Positions 11,661 to 23,505 of a stretch of 64,000 nt of DNA are shown one piece after another. Position 1 is the first letter of the stretch; each line of letters opens with the position of its first letter. The stretch spans positions 6,582,001-6,646,000 of the forward strand of contig NC_084943.1 in assembly GCF_958298935.1 (NCBI RefSeq), read 5' to 3'. A model generated the notes under the pieces. That model did no database searches. It was not told where the DNA came from and was given only the letters and a program-made list of their open reading frames with translations. The DNA comes from Phragmites australis. Its lineage: Eukaryota > Streptophyta > Magnoliopsida > Poales > Poaceae. The position numbers and the translations under genes are program-made.

Positions 11661-12170
11661 ATGTGGATCGAAAGGCCGAAGCTCAAGAAAGGAGTTGAAC
11701 CCTTCCATGACATAACTCCCAACTCATTGACCGTGCCTCTTGGTCAGATTCAGTTGCCAGTCACATTCGATGTACGTGACAACTTCCGCACGGAGAAGCT
11801 AACTTTTGATGTTGTGGACTTCGAGACGGTGCATAATGTAATCATAGGCTGACCAATATTTGGCAAGTTAATGGCCCTGGTGCATTATGCATACCAGATG
11901 CTCAAAATCCCCGGTCCTAAAAGGGTCATAACGGTCAAAGGGGATCAACGTGCGATAGTCAAATGTGACAAACAGATCCTGGATATGGTCGAACACTTCC
12001 GCAAACTGGCAATCTATTCTAAAGGTGCGGAGTCCAAGCGCCAGAAGCATCAAGCTGTCTTTGAGGTCAAGGACTCTAAGCTCGTAACACTTCCAAGTCC
12101 GACGAGGCCGCCAAGGGAGAGTACAATGACCGTTCCAAGGACAAGATTGATGGTAGTGTCAAGGTAATAC
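11661..12170 (+). pseudogene. Tat gypsy protease-to-RT linker remnant
   Basis: Translation gives VPLGQIQLPVTFDVRDNFRT, then FDVVDFETVHNVIIG, one stop where GRP is usual, then FGKLMALVHYAYQMLKIPGP and VKGDQRAIVKCD. This run follows the aspartic protease in Tat-lineage polyproteins and leads into reverse transcriptase. The protease active-site triad itself was not located. A 25-bp sequence beginning GGGTTGACCTTAATCCCAAA is repeated in tandem near 12211-12255. Confidence 0.7.
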
Positions 12171-12314
12171 CCCTCGACTCATCTAAACCAGCTAAGATAG
12201 TAAAGATAGGGGTTGACCTTAATCCCAAATAAGGGTTGACCTTAATCCCAAATAAGAACTCGAGCTCATCCCTTTCCTCCAGGCAAACCAAAATATATTT
12301 TTATGGCAACCATC

Positions 12315-13110
12315 TGATATGCCTAGTGTCCCTAGGGAGGTGATTGATCATCGATTACCTGTGAAACCTGATGCCAAAGCCGTGGTGTAGAAATAGCAAA
12401 GATTTATAGAGGATAGGAAGCATGCTATCCAGAAGGAGGTCGACAAACTCCTAAAGGTAGGCTTTATTTGAGAGGTTTGTTATCCTACATGGCTTGCGAA
12501 TCCCGTCCTCGTCATGAAGACCAATATTAGGTGGAGAATGTGTGTTGACTTTACTGACCTCAACAAAGCCTGTCCCAAGATCCATTTCCTCTTCCTCGCA
12601 TCGACCAGATCGTCGACTCTATGACGGGTTGTGCCTTGCTATATTTTCTATATGCCTATTCGGGGTATCACCAAATTAGCATGGGGGTAGAGGATGAGGA
12701 GAGAAATGCTTTTGTCACTCCCTTTAGTGCATTTTGTTATGTGAAGATGCCTTTCGGTTTAAAGAATGTTGGTGCTACTTATCAATGGTGTATTCAAAAC
12801 TGCTTACAGCCCTAGATCGGGTGCGATGTTGAAGGTTATGTCAACGATACTGTAGTCAAGTCTAGAACTGAAGATACATTGATTAACGACCTCAAGGAAA
12901 CATTCGACAAACTGAGGAAGTAATGTATGATGATTAAACCTAAGAAGTGCACGTTCGGTGTTCTTGACTTCCTGGTGCCAAGTTGAGGCATTAGGGCCAA
13001 TCCATGCAAAATTGAGGCTCTCGACCAAATACGGTCTCCTCGAACACTGAAAGAAATTCAAAAATTAATAGAATGCATAGAAGCCCTTAGTCGATTCATC
13101 TCCAGGATGG
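12315..13110 (+). pseudogene. Tat gypsy reverse transcriptase remnant
   Basis: Segments visible in two or three frames: VPREVIDHRLPVKPDAK, YPTWLANPVLVMKTN..WRMCVDFTDLNKACP, then (frame change) YSGYHQISMGVEDEERNAFVTPF, FCYVKMPFGLKNVGATYQ and VEGYVNDTVVKSR, where YVDDIVVKS is usual. The catalytic YVDD reads YVND here and several stops are present, so it is inactive. The order gag, protease linker, RT, RNase H, integrase is that of Ty3/gypsy. Confidence 0.8.
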
Positions 13111-13639
13111 ACGAGTGATGCCTTTCTTCAAGCTACTGAAGAAATGCGACCGGTTCAAGTGACAGAAGAAGTGGAGAACTCCTTCCAGGATTTAAAAAGG
13201 TATTTATCATCTCTGTTAGTTCTAACACCTCCTAACAAAAAAGATGAGCTATTTTTGTACATTGTGGCAACTCACAAGTTGTAAGTACGGTCCTGGTGGT
13301 CGAGTAGGAATGTCCCAGGAAAAATGGCCAAGATCCAGAAACCTATTTACTACATGGACGAAGTCCTACACAATGCTAAGCTATGGTACTCGCAAGTGTA
13401 GATGTTGTTATATGCAGTCTTGATGTTTTTTCCAAAAGCTATAACACTATTTCTAGGTGCACAAGGTTGTTGTTGTGATGACGTGTCCTCTGAAGGATGT
13501 CATACATAATAGAGAGGCTACTCGACGAATCGCGCAATGGGCGGTCGAGCTCAATGAGTTCAAGATACACTATGCACCGTGAACAAGCGTTAACTTGGGA
13601 GTACTAGAGGAATTCATCGTCGAATGAACAAGCATCGAA

Positions 13640-14180
13640 GAAACAAGGCCAAGTGTGGTTGAGGATGACTAAATGCTCTTCTTCGATGGATTTCTCACAC
13701 TTCAGGGCTTGGGGTTAGAGTTGTAGTCAAATTTTCAATGGACGACGAACTCATGTATATTGTTCAATTAGACTTTAAAGCTTCCAACAGTGTTGTAGAA
13801 TACAAGGGACTGGTAAATGAGCTCCGTATAGCTGTGTAACTTAGAGGCAATTACTCATGAAACGGGACTCAAAGCTAGTCGTAAACCAAGTGCAATAGGA
13901 GTACTCGTGCTCAGACGACAACATGGCAACTTATCTAAACAATGTGTGAAAGCTTGAAGAAATGTTTGAAGGGATAGAAGTAGCACACATTAAAAGGAGT
14001 ACAACTCTGGTGTGGATGAACTTGCTAGACTTGCTTCTTCCCGAGCACCGGTGCTCATGGGAGTCTTCATTGAGAAACTCCTTAAACCATATGTCCTGAT
14101 AGTTTGGCGTACGGATGCTGCCAAACTCGATCAGTAGTCTAGTTAGGCCAGTGAGGTAGAACCCACAGACATGGATGTTG
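13640..14180 (+). pseudogene. Tat gypsy RNase H region remnant
   Basis: In broken frames I see patterns such as GLGVVVKFS, MYIVQLDFKASNSVVEYKGLVNEL and LEAITHETGLKASR, which correspond to the RNase H part of Tat pol (F..TNNVAEYEALI.GL). The region is heavily mutated, with stops and indels, and I give it lower weight than the integrase that follows. Confidence 0.55.
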
Positions 14181-14182
14181 CA

Positions 14183-15423
14183 CTACTCAAATACGAGCTT
14201 ACTTGGATGACTCCATTCTGAGCTTATTTCGAAGGTTGGGAGATCCCTGACGATGATGCATTTGTAGAGAAAATTGCTTGTAAGTCCAATGCATACGCTC
14301 TGGTAGACAGCAAGCTCTTCCGAAAGGAGAGTAATGGAGTCTTGATGAAGTGCATCACTCGGGAAGAGGGCAATAAAATATTGCTCAATATCCATGGAGG
14401 CTTGTGTGGTAATCATACGTCATACTACACTTTGGTCAGAAAAGCTTTCCGCCAAGGATTATATTGGCCCACTGCCCTCTAGGATGTTTCCGAGCTAGTG
14501 AAAATGTGCAATAGTTGCTAATTTTTTGGAAGGCAGACCGCTCGACTAGCCCAAGCTTGGCAAATAATTTCTCTTTCTTGGTCTTCCTCTGTCTGGGACT
14601 TAAATATCCTGGGACTATCCCCAAGAGCTCAAGGTGGATATAAGTTAGTATTTGTGGCTATTGACAAATTCACTATCTGGATTGAGGCTGAACCCATAGG
14701 AAAAATCACTATAAAAGCGGCCAAGAAGTTCATGAGGAGCATAATTACTCAATACAACATTCTACATCGTGTAATTACAAATAATGGTAGTCAGTTCAAA
14801 AGCGGGACCTTTATTGCATTCTGTGATGAATTTGACATTAAAACTTGTTTCGCTTTAGTATCTCTCCCTCACAGCAGTAGTCAGGTGAAATGCGCAAATG
14901 GTATAGTCTTGCAGGGTATTAAGACTCGGTTCTATGAAAGGTTGAAACACTACTCAAAACACTCGGCAAAAGAACTTCCCTCGGTGCTATGGGTCATTCA
15001 CACCTCAACTAACAGGGTCACCAGTGAAACTCCTTTCTTCTTAGTCTATAGATTAGAAGCAATGCTCCCGACCAAGTTGAAGTATGGATCATGCCGAGTG
15101 GAAAGATAATCGGAAGAAGGGATAAAGCAACTAAGAGTGGATGATATTAATTTACTCAAGGAGTATCGTGATGGAGCATCCATTCGAGCGGCCAAGTATC
15201 AACAAGAATTTCATAGATATCACAGTTAGAAAGTCTAGCCTAGGATACTCGCTGCTGGGGACCTTGTTTTACAAAAGGTGTAGAAACAGGCTCAGCGCCA
15301 TAAGTTATCACCAAAGTGGGAAGGGCCCTACATAGTAGTCAAAGTCACTCGACCTAGATCAGTGTGGCTATCTACTCCAAACGGTGAGATACTTGAGAAC
15401 TCATGGCATATCGACCAACTCTG
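14183..15423 (+). pseudogene. Tat gypsy integrase remnant
   Basis: 14320-14530 gives the HHCC zinc domain (IHGGLCGNHTSYYTLVRKAF, FRQGLYWPTA, VKMCNSC, with one Cys now a stop). 14654-15109 is open and holds the catalytic core: FVAIDKFTIWIEAEP (first Asp), VITNNGSQFKSGTF, where the usual VTDNGTQF has its Asp changed to Asn, and PHSSSQVKCANGIVLQG, where the usual Glu in G.VE..N is changed. The C-terminal segment (AGDLVLQK, KLSPKWEGPY, LENSWHIDQL) runs to about 15423. Two catalytic acids are lost, so it is dead. Confidence 0.85.
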
Positions 15424-16330
15424 ATAGTTTCATTCATAGATAAGGCAAATCAAAGTTAAGTCGATTACATTTTATTAGACTAATTATTCAATTGCACATT
15501 TTTTCTTTTCCTTCCAACCTGTGTGTCTAGTGCAAAGTCGACAGAAAGGACCCACTTAGCTCTTGCAAATAGAGAAGGACCTACTTTCCCTCGAACGAGT
15601 TGAGGAATCTCTTCTGCTTTTCCTAGGGGCAGTAGCTAAGTGCTCTAGGCATCGATTGCCGTCCAGCATAAGGGTTGGGGAGAGTGGCCGAGGAGAAGAC
15701 CCTGCCTGTCTTGGAGCTACTGACCAGTGCTGACGATGTCAGAGGACCATCAATAGACCACGAAGGTGGTCAGGTGGTTGTCAATGAAAAAGATGACCTC
15801 ATCAACAACTTGGTCGATGATCTCGTCAAGATCACCATCATTTTCATCCCCGTCCCACACAGTTCATGTCACTCGTCCCACGGCATAGGTGTCAAGGAAG
15901 CACTAAAGGTGCCAGGTGAAGGGTCAGTAACCTCCGATGGATGCTCTACACTCTCTTCTCCTAGGCCTCTCAGTTGGCTCCACCTCATCGGAGGAGATGA
16001 TGATGGTTCATGGTGAAACCACGTCGAGAGGCATTGGGGTGAGTGATCCTGCTTCTTCGGTTTCTTGGCTTTGTTCAGGAGACTATGGTGGAGTGAAGGC
16101 CATGGTCTTAGGATCTACAAGCTCTACCAAGCAATGCACAACAACAAATGGAAGGAAATGGAGTGAAGAACAAACAACCTCGCACCCCCTATTTATAGTC
16201 ATGAGAACAGATCGCACTATAGAGACAAAACCATCAAGATCCGATAGCGCTAGTTGCATCTTCGAGGACGCTTCAGTCGCATGACGTTCACAGGCTGATG
16301 AGTTGGGCGGAAGTCAAGACATCGATGAAA
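15424..16330. other. Tat gypsy downstream region, possible end of antisense ORF
   Basis: Between the integrase end and the repeat array lies about 900 bp. On the minus strand around 15880-15780 there is an acidic stretch (DGDENDGDLDEIIDQVVDE) compatible with the C-terminal tail of the accessory antisense ORF of Tat elements. The plus-strand open frames at 15675-16016 and 15937-16284 show no domain. The assignment is inference from position. Confidence 0.4.
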
Positions 16331-16564
16331 CATTATGGCGCGTCCAATCCTACTGCAGAGGGATGCTACATCATTATGAAACATTAAATCAAGAGTTGCG
16401 GTGATGAGCATGGACGAGAGTGGATTTTTAATGTTCACCTACCTGGCAGTTCGAATTCACTCGATGACTATGACATAATTACAGCTATGTAACCAGGGGC
16501 TGGCTCCTTCGAGCATATGGTCGGAAGTAATGTGTTGATTCTTATGCTCTACTCTTTGTCTTGA

Positions 16565-16960
16565 TTATCACAATAGAGAGTCAGGGGCTACATCATATAT
16601 TTTTGATTCTTCTGCTTCACTCTCTGTTTATTACCACATCAATTTGAGAGCCGGAGGCTACATTTCATAATATGAGCGCTTATGCTCCACTTTCCACTCA
16701 ATTCAGTCATTGAGCAATGAGTCAGGGGCCATATCGAGTATATCTCTGATGCTACAGCTCAACTCTATGTCTTGATTATCACATCAAATAGAGAGTCGGG
16801 GGCTACATCATATACTTTTGATGCTACAGATTAATTCTCCATTTGGTTCAGTCATCGAGCAGAAAGTTCGGGGGCTACATTGTGCTTTTTCGATGGAATA
16901 GGTATGTTCTTTCTTACTCTTCAATCAAGAAATATTCTCCTTGACCAGAGAGTCGGGGGC
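16565..16960 (+). repeat. array of polypurine-tract-like motifs, about 75-bp spacing
   Basis: The motif gagagtc(a/g)ggggctac recurs at about 16575, 16645 (gagagccggaggctac), 16718, 16790, 16863 (gaaagttcgggggctac) and 16947, spaced about 70-84 bp. Text between copies also recurs, for example ttgattatcacaat and tctgatgctacag. The same motif, gagttagggggctac, stands directly before the 3' LTR at 33997-34011, where it is the expected plus-strand primer. Confidence 0.75.
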
Positions 16961-17399
16961 AACATAATAATACCATATTTCATACATATTTATTTTTGCA
17001 AAAATTTGTCTGTCTATGCTTCAACCACATTGGATAAGACCAACAAAGGCATGTGTTGGCTCCATGACGGACAACTACACCTCATAAGGCATAACAGTGG
17101 AAGAGATTGTCAGGCATCTCACGTCTAATGGTCCACAAGGTTCTGAAGTTCTAGTCGATCCCATATATGCTCTCTATTGAGTTCATGTTCATATGCTGGT
17201 TAAATACGCAAGTCAGTAAAAGTTTACAAAAATCATCATGTTATTTTCTTTTTTTCTAGTTTTGTACTATTCTTTCTTTATTTTCTCGTGGTAATTGAGA
17301 AACTAAGTTGAAATATACCTTAGTATATATGTGATGAGTGATTAACAATATTGTTATTCTGGTTGGTTGATTTGTGAATTGTATGAGCACAGTTATGTA

Positions 17400-19328
17400 C
17401 TGCAATTATGATCATGAATAACCAAAATTGCAGAGAAAATGGAGTTGACATTTTTGTCTCTAAGTCTAGAAAAATTGCATATGCCGAAATGTTCGATGCT
17501 GGGCAGTTTATACATACTGGATGATCTGGCGGTCATAAAGACTTCACGCTGGAGCATTTCAGCTCAGAAGCAAAAGTTATAGTACACTCCAGATGATCCG
17601 GCGATGGTGTGAAGAGAACATTGGACTATTTCCTGCATAGAGATTACAAAATTGGTTCTAGCAAGAATGTACACACCGGATGGTTTGGTGATGGGCAAAT
17701 ATACACGTCGGAGTATTTCATCTCAGAGGCAAAGATTGAAGTGTACAACGGATAGTCCGGCGATGGAGTGAAGTGAACGTCAGAGCTTTTCTTGCAGAGA
17801 GGTTGCAAACTGACTCTGGTGGACTTGTACTCACCAGATGGTCCAGCGTTCAAAGGAAAGAATGTCAGATGCTTCACTAGAGCATTTCTTGCAAAGAGGT
17901 TGCAAGATGGCTAGTCTGGAGAAGAAGTGCACGCCGGATAGTCTGGCGCTCAGAAGCTGTGAAGACCAGATCATCTGGCAATCATGATTTTTTTGAGATG
18001 TGCTTTAACTGACGATTTTTATTATGGACAAATCTGTAATGGAGTTGGAGATATGTGTGTGCTTGTCTCATATTATGCAGGTGATGGATGCAACTTGGCG
18101 GCAGATGGCAGGATGATCGGGGCCAAGTGGGATGCTTGGTGCCTGGATGATCGAGGGGGGCGGACAAAGTCAAGGGTGATCCTAGCTGTGCACATGGAGG
18201 TCAAGCAAAGTATGGAAGAAAGGATGAGGACGGCGTGTTGATGAAGTCAAGCGAAGAGGATGCCGGTGCAAGTGACAAGGTGGCCCGAGGGATCGGGAGC
18301 AGGAGAGACTTGCTAGTGGTCAAGATCGCAAGATGGAGTCCATGTGTCGACATCGGGATACTTGCTTGAGGTGAAAGCAAGTGGAAGCCAGTCATACTTT
18401 GAGAAGCGTGTGAGGTGGTTTCGCAATTTGGCCTCAAAACCATGGAAGGATGGAGGGCACATGGCATCATCACAAAGCTTGTGTCGAGATGAAGCTAAGT
18501 CATGAAGGCGTCACAGTCGTTCAATGGACGGAGCAAAAAATGGATCAAAATACCCCAGTGGTAGGTTGGAGCCAATTGGAAGAGAGGGGTATTTGGAAAA
18601 AAAAATGAAGCTTAAGGGCTAATCTACCTCCCTGGGCCTACAAAAAGAGCGGTAGGGATGTGTGGGAGACTTGATTAGCCACTTGAGTTTGTATTCTAGG
18701 GTTTCAGAGGGTAGGAGAGGGTAGAGCTTAGCCTTTGTAATAGGTGAGAGCTTTTTGTGAGAAAAATACCTTGTAATCTTCCAGAAAAGGGCTGACCTTT
18801 GCAAGAAATGAAGTGCATGTTTTCTCTGATGCTTGTGTTCATCTCCTTCTGGTTTCCTTCAATTGGCTCCCTTACTTTGTTTTGAGTTTTTTCTTTTTGA
18901 TTGTGATTTTCGTTTTGGTTGATGAACTGAGCTTTTCCTACCTTGGGAAGATGTTCTTCTTGATGCTGGAGGCATAAAATTTGCACACAAACATATACAA
19001 GTGGGTCTTGAATTCCCTTGCATCTAGATCATTAACTTGGAGAACTTCTTCGTTTGGTGATCTTTTCTTTGGAGCAAAGATTTCTTTCTTCAAGTTGCTA
19101 TCTTTCTGTGGAGATAACTTGTGGGATATGTTCCAATAGAACCTATAGTTCCTTTACACCCATGAGAGCTATGCTTGGAGTTTTTTTGTAACAACTAGAA
19201 TCTCTTCTATTTTTGCTTCCACTTTGTTTTGAGGTGTATTGGGTGACCAAAAGAGGAGAAGACCATCAAAGAAATTTGTGAGGCGCATATTCACCCCTCC
19301 CCCTCTAGTCATCATTCTTGATCCTACA
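17400..19328 (+). mobile_element. LTR-like retrotransposon fragment (possible solo LTR)
   Basis: 17500-17960 holds several diverged units of a ggatggtccggcg-type motif with cagaggcaaag and ttgcagagaggttgcaa blocks, a pattern common in grass LTRs. The segment ends ...CACCCCTCCCCCTCTAGTC...GATCCTACA at 19328, typical of a plant LTR 3' end. I could not find the left end or a matching 5-bp duplication (the right-hand flank is TTAAT), so a truncated LTR is as likely as a complete solo LTR. Confidence 0.55.
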
Positions 19329-19559
19329 TTAATCTTGAGTGATTACTCAAGAACCATACATTTAACAATATGTTTAGTTGAGCTTTTAGGTATTAATGGA
19401 TATTGGATCAACTAAACTCAAGAATGGTCACAACCATTACTAGTTGGTATTTGCATCTACTTGTGCTAACTCTATTTCATCAATAAGAAAATAGCAGGCA
19501 ATAGCATATTAGATAAGCAAACTATCAACAATGTTTATAGACATCCCAAGTCACGGAAC

Positions 19560-20345
19560 AAGTTTCAAATATTTTGAGTCAAGTTAGTTAGAAGGGCTAC
19601 CCTTGCTCTCGTCGTTAGGCAGGCTAAGTGCTAAAGACTCGACGAAGGTAGGGATCTTAGACTCAATACTCTCAATAATGTTTTTCGCTTCCTCTACTAA
19701 GCACCTGAACCCCTCCATCGCTACTTATGTGTCGAGGTTGGGGTTGTAGCTTTTGAGGAGACCAAGCATTGTCCTACTGCTTATGGAGGCCAACTGGATC
19801 ATGCGGTTGAGGGTTCGTTCTCTCAGCTTTTGAAGCATTGTAACCGAAGTGTCCTGACTGGCAGCCATGACATCCCAATCACTTTCTGCCTTCTTCAAAG
19901 CATCGACTTTGCATCCCACTCAGCTGCTGCTTCCTTTAAGGCACCCCTGAGTTCTTCTTACTGATCAGCATCCTTCCTATGGACCTTTATTGACTTAGCA
20001 ACAGCTTGGAGTTAGATCTTCAGCTCCTTATCATTCTCCTCGAGGGCTCTTTGATGAACTTCATGGTCGATCGCCATATATTGAGCCTTGACAGCTTCTA
20101 TGTGAGCCTCTATCGTTGCCTAAGGATCAATGGTTGGTTCAAGGGTTGTGGTTGTAGTAGGCTCCGAGCTTCCCTTAGGCGCGTCTATAGAAGTTTGCTC
20201 TACTCGAGGAGGCGGAAGTTGGCATGTCAGAAGAAGCTGGAACTGGCTAGTTGGCTGGGTCACTTGTTTCCTTCTCCATCGACTTCTCTGAGCATGGCAA
20301 CCTGCCATCGACTAGCTAAGAAAAAGGAAGGAAGATCCTAAACCA
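19560..20345 (-). pseudogene. Tat antisense accessory ORF, coiled-coil part
   Basis: On the minus strand, 20110-19570 gives a charged helical protein segment with pieces such as AKSIKVHRKDADQ, GALKEAAAE, VDALKKAESDWDVMAAS and LRERTLNRMIQLASIS, followed by VAMEGFRCLVEEAKNIIE. This resembles the coiled-coil C-terminal half of the antisense ORF product of Tat elements, whose function is unknown. It is broken by stops, and it is separated from its N-terminal half by the LTR insertion at 20427-23500. Confidence 0.65.
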
Positions 20346-20426
20346 AGACAAATAATCAGATCTAACCTTGTGGCAACTAGGATGCGGGCAAAAACACTCG
20401 AATTCTTCCTCTTGATTATTACTTTC

Positions 20427-23400
20427 TATGAGGTACCATCCAGATAACATTCTAATTAATCATTAAGTTGTTCATTTGTGTAATTACGACTACAAGGATT
20501 AATTAGAATATCACCCCAGTAGTCCTGGCACGTGTTTTGTGCCCAAGAGCGGAACATATGCCTTTCCAACATTCAACATCACAACATAGCTTAATAAAGA
20601 GCGAGTAATTAACATTATATTACAAATTCTTAAGAGAAAAATAGGTTTACAACATTTTACATCAAAAAAGATAAAACTACGTAGCGGAAGATTTAAAACT
20701 TAACAACAACAAAAAGACCGGTGGAGCCATATGCCCTTAGGCTCCACCCAAACCTCGCTACACGAGTAGACGACACTACTCTTGCTCGCTGCTGGCACTG
20801 GCAAACATGAAGTAGCCAGAAGCTAACCTTTCCACGCATGCCGACCTAAAAGAGCAGCGTGAGTACAAAAGTACTCACAAGACATAAACCATATAAGGCA
20901 CGTATAAATAGCCCGACTCCAAGGATTATGCATTGAGTTATTAGCAAGAAAAAAGAAACAAGGTTAAGTAAATATTCATATGCATAAGCAACCTAACATC
21001 TATGTGTGAGCACCTATACTTAACCAAAACACATATCAACTCTACCCTGTAACCAACCACATGAATATATATGAAACTGGAACCATAATAATCATATATG
21101 TAACTAGAACCAACTCGACCACCACCCAACATATCATGTCACCTTCCACTCTTCATGACTCTATGACTGATGCGGATGGACAAAAGCATGCTCATAACCG
21201 AGAGTGCAGCAATTTGAATTGATTTTACACCCTACAGGGGAGTACTCCTGGACCCACATGACATGGGACCACCCTCCATACAACCCATCGGTTGCAAGCG
21301 ATGATTCATGCCTCAACCTTTCATGTACCCACCCCGAACCTTTGTCCCCATGCCTGATGCATGTGGAGGCCACCTAGACCCCATGTGTACAATGTCTTAC
21401 TGGCGGATCTCAGGTGGCTCTACAAGCCCTTGCTCACACACCTGGGCGTATGAGTCAAATGGACATGGCAACTTACGGTACTTGGCTTACCCATCCCATA
21501 TTTGGGTATGTGCTGATCATGGAAAAGTGCTAAAGCCAACGGCACCAACGGACGGTGTTTAAATGATGCAAGTGGTCTATGGCATCCAGGCTCCTCTCCT
21601 GACCTACCCCTAGCACCGCCTACATCTCGCCTCATTCTCACATCTCATTCAACCCACATCATAATTATAAATGTGGACAATAGTAAGTAAGCCCTAAGCT
21701 CGCGAACAACAGCTGCACCGTCTCTCAACTTCTACCAAGGACCTCATCATTGCTAAGCATTTTGATTAACCATTGTAGTTAGACATCGACAATATCATCA
21801 TAGGTTACAAGGAATAAGGATCATTAATAGATCAAGATAGAGGCAATGCAACAATATAGGTTCTACCCACATAGTCTGACATTGACTCGCTAAACATGCA
21901 AATATACATAAAGTATAATTTATCAATTGAGACTCCATTCAATTTGAACAAAGTATGCAATATGTTTAGTTTCTTGACTTGCTACTTTTCTTCAAATCAA
22001 GATCAACCACCAAAATCACCTCGCGATAACTCGTTACTCTCCGATTCGATGATCACAAAAGAAAAGAATGCATCACAATAAGCATATGATGAAATTCCAT
22101 AAAATATGCTTTATAATGTATAAAAACATTTTTCCTAGTTAGCAAAAAGTCGTAAGGAGACTAGAAAAATTGGTTTCACTAATTTTGGACTTGCAAAGAA
22201 TTAACGGTGAATTAATGAAGCCTTAACCTAATTAATTTATCACAAAAATTTAATTAATTATTTTATGGCTGCGGATATTTTTAATGGGTAGAGGATGTTA
22301 TTATGAAACCAACAAAATTGGTTGCATAATTTTGGAGCTACAAATAATTTATTATTAATTCGACAAGCTTCATAAAAAAAACACCTGATGAACAATGAAA
22401 TCTAGAGTATCCAGTTGAACTCAGACACTCTAGGTTCCAGAGTCTACAGGTGAACCTCCGGACGGGGTTCTTGGTTATATTTTGGCTAGGACCCTCTGGG
22501 TTGTCTACAGAACATGTTTTTACGACGATTTCTCGATCGATTCAACTCACATGTTGAAATCTAACCACATAAACAAATACAAACACTAATGCATGGATTC
22601 TAAACTTCATCTACCCACCGAACATGATTCATAGGTTTGCCTATTGGCTCTAAAACATCAAGAACACAACGTCATTTTGCCACTTCAAGAATGCAGCTGC
22701 AAAAACTCGAATTCTACCAAATCCATCTGGGCATTCTCACCATGGGAACCTAAGAAACATACCCAAGGTCCTTGTCAAGGTTTGTGACCATTGGTTGAGG
22801 GAGAAATCGAAGGAACTGGCTTGGAGAAGAGAGACCCAAGTGCTGAAATTTTCGGTAAAGAGAGAGGTGACAAAAATGTTTTGCGAATCCTTCATGCATG
22901 CATGAATTTCTTAGATGGATGGGAAGCTAGAGAGGTGGGGAACACCACGGAAACACATTCATACCTTGATTTTCCTTCTTAAGGGAGGGATTTGGGTGGA
23001 GAAGGAGAGAGTTTGAGAGAGGGAGAAGGAGAACAGCTCTGCTCTTGCTGTTTTTGGTGGGAGAGAGAGAGTGAGAATGAGGAAGTGAGGGGGAGCATGG
23101 GTGGAAGGGGAAAAGGGCTGCTGCAGCTGGGAGAGAGAGGTGAGGTGGTGGGGCCAGCTAGGCGGGTCCCACGTATTAGAGTCACATGCCCATTTCAGCT
23201 CAAACTCATTTCTTTCGCTCCCCTTTTTATTAATCCAAACGTGGTGTTATAGTGCTCTAAAAAATCCTAAAGATTATGTGCCGCGATTACAAAACGAGAT
23301 GAACTCAATTTAAATTGGACTCACCCAAACATCTATGCAGAACTAAAATAAACTCTTACGTCAAGTATTTTCAAAAACACTTAGCAAAAATTAAGCCACC

Positions 23401-23500
23401 ATATGAAACTAACAAGCACTCAACTAATGCTTATGATTAAACAAGGTGCTTATGAGCATGATTATACTTAATTATGTGATTATGGTTTTGGGATGTGAAA
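20427..23500 (-). mobile_element. solo LTR, about 3.07 kb, minus strand
   Basis: The ends are TATGAGGTACC at 20427 (expected TGTGAGGTACC) and ...GGTTTTGGGATGTGAAA at 23500, whose complement TTTCACATCCCAAAACC fits the common grass LTR start TGTCACRTCCCAAAACC. The flanks are CTTTC at 20422-20426 and CTTTC at 23501-23505, a perfect 5-bp duplication. The sequence is non-coding. 22980-23180 is purine-rich and 20700-20900 carries a conserved-looking ...GAGTACAAAAGTACTCACAAG block. It is inserted in the antisense ORF of the Tat element. Confidence 0.82.
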
Positions 23501-23505
23501 CTTTC

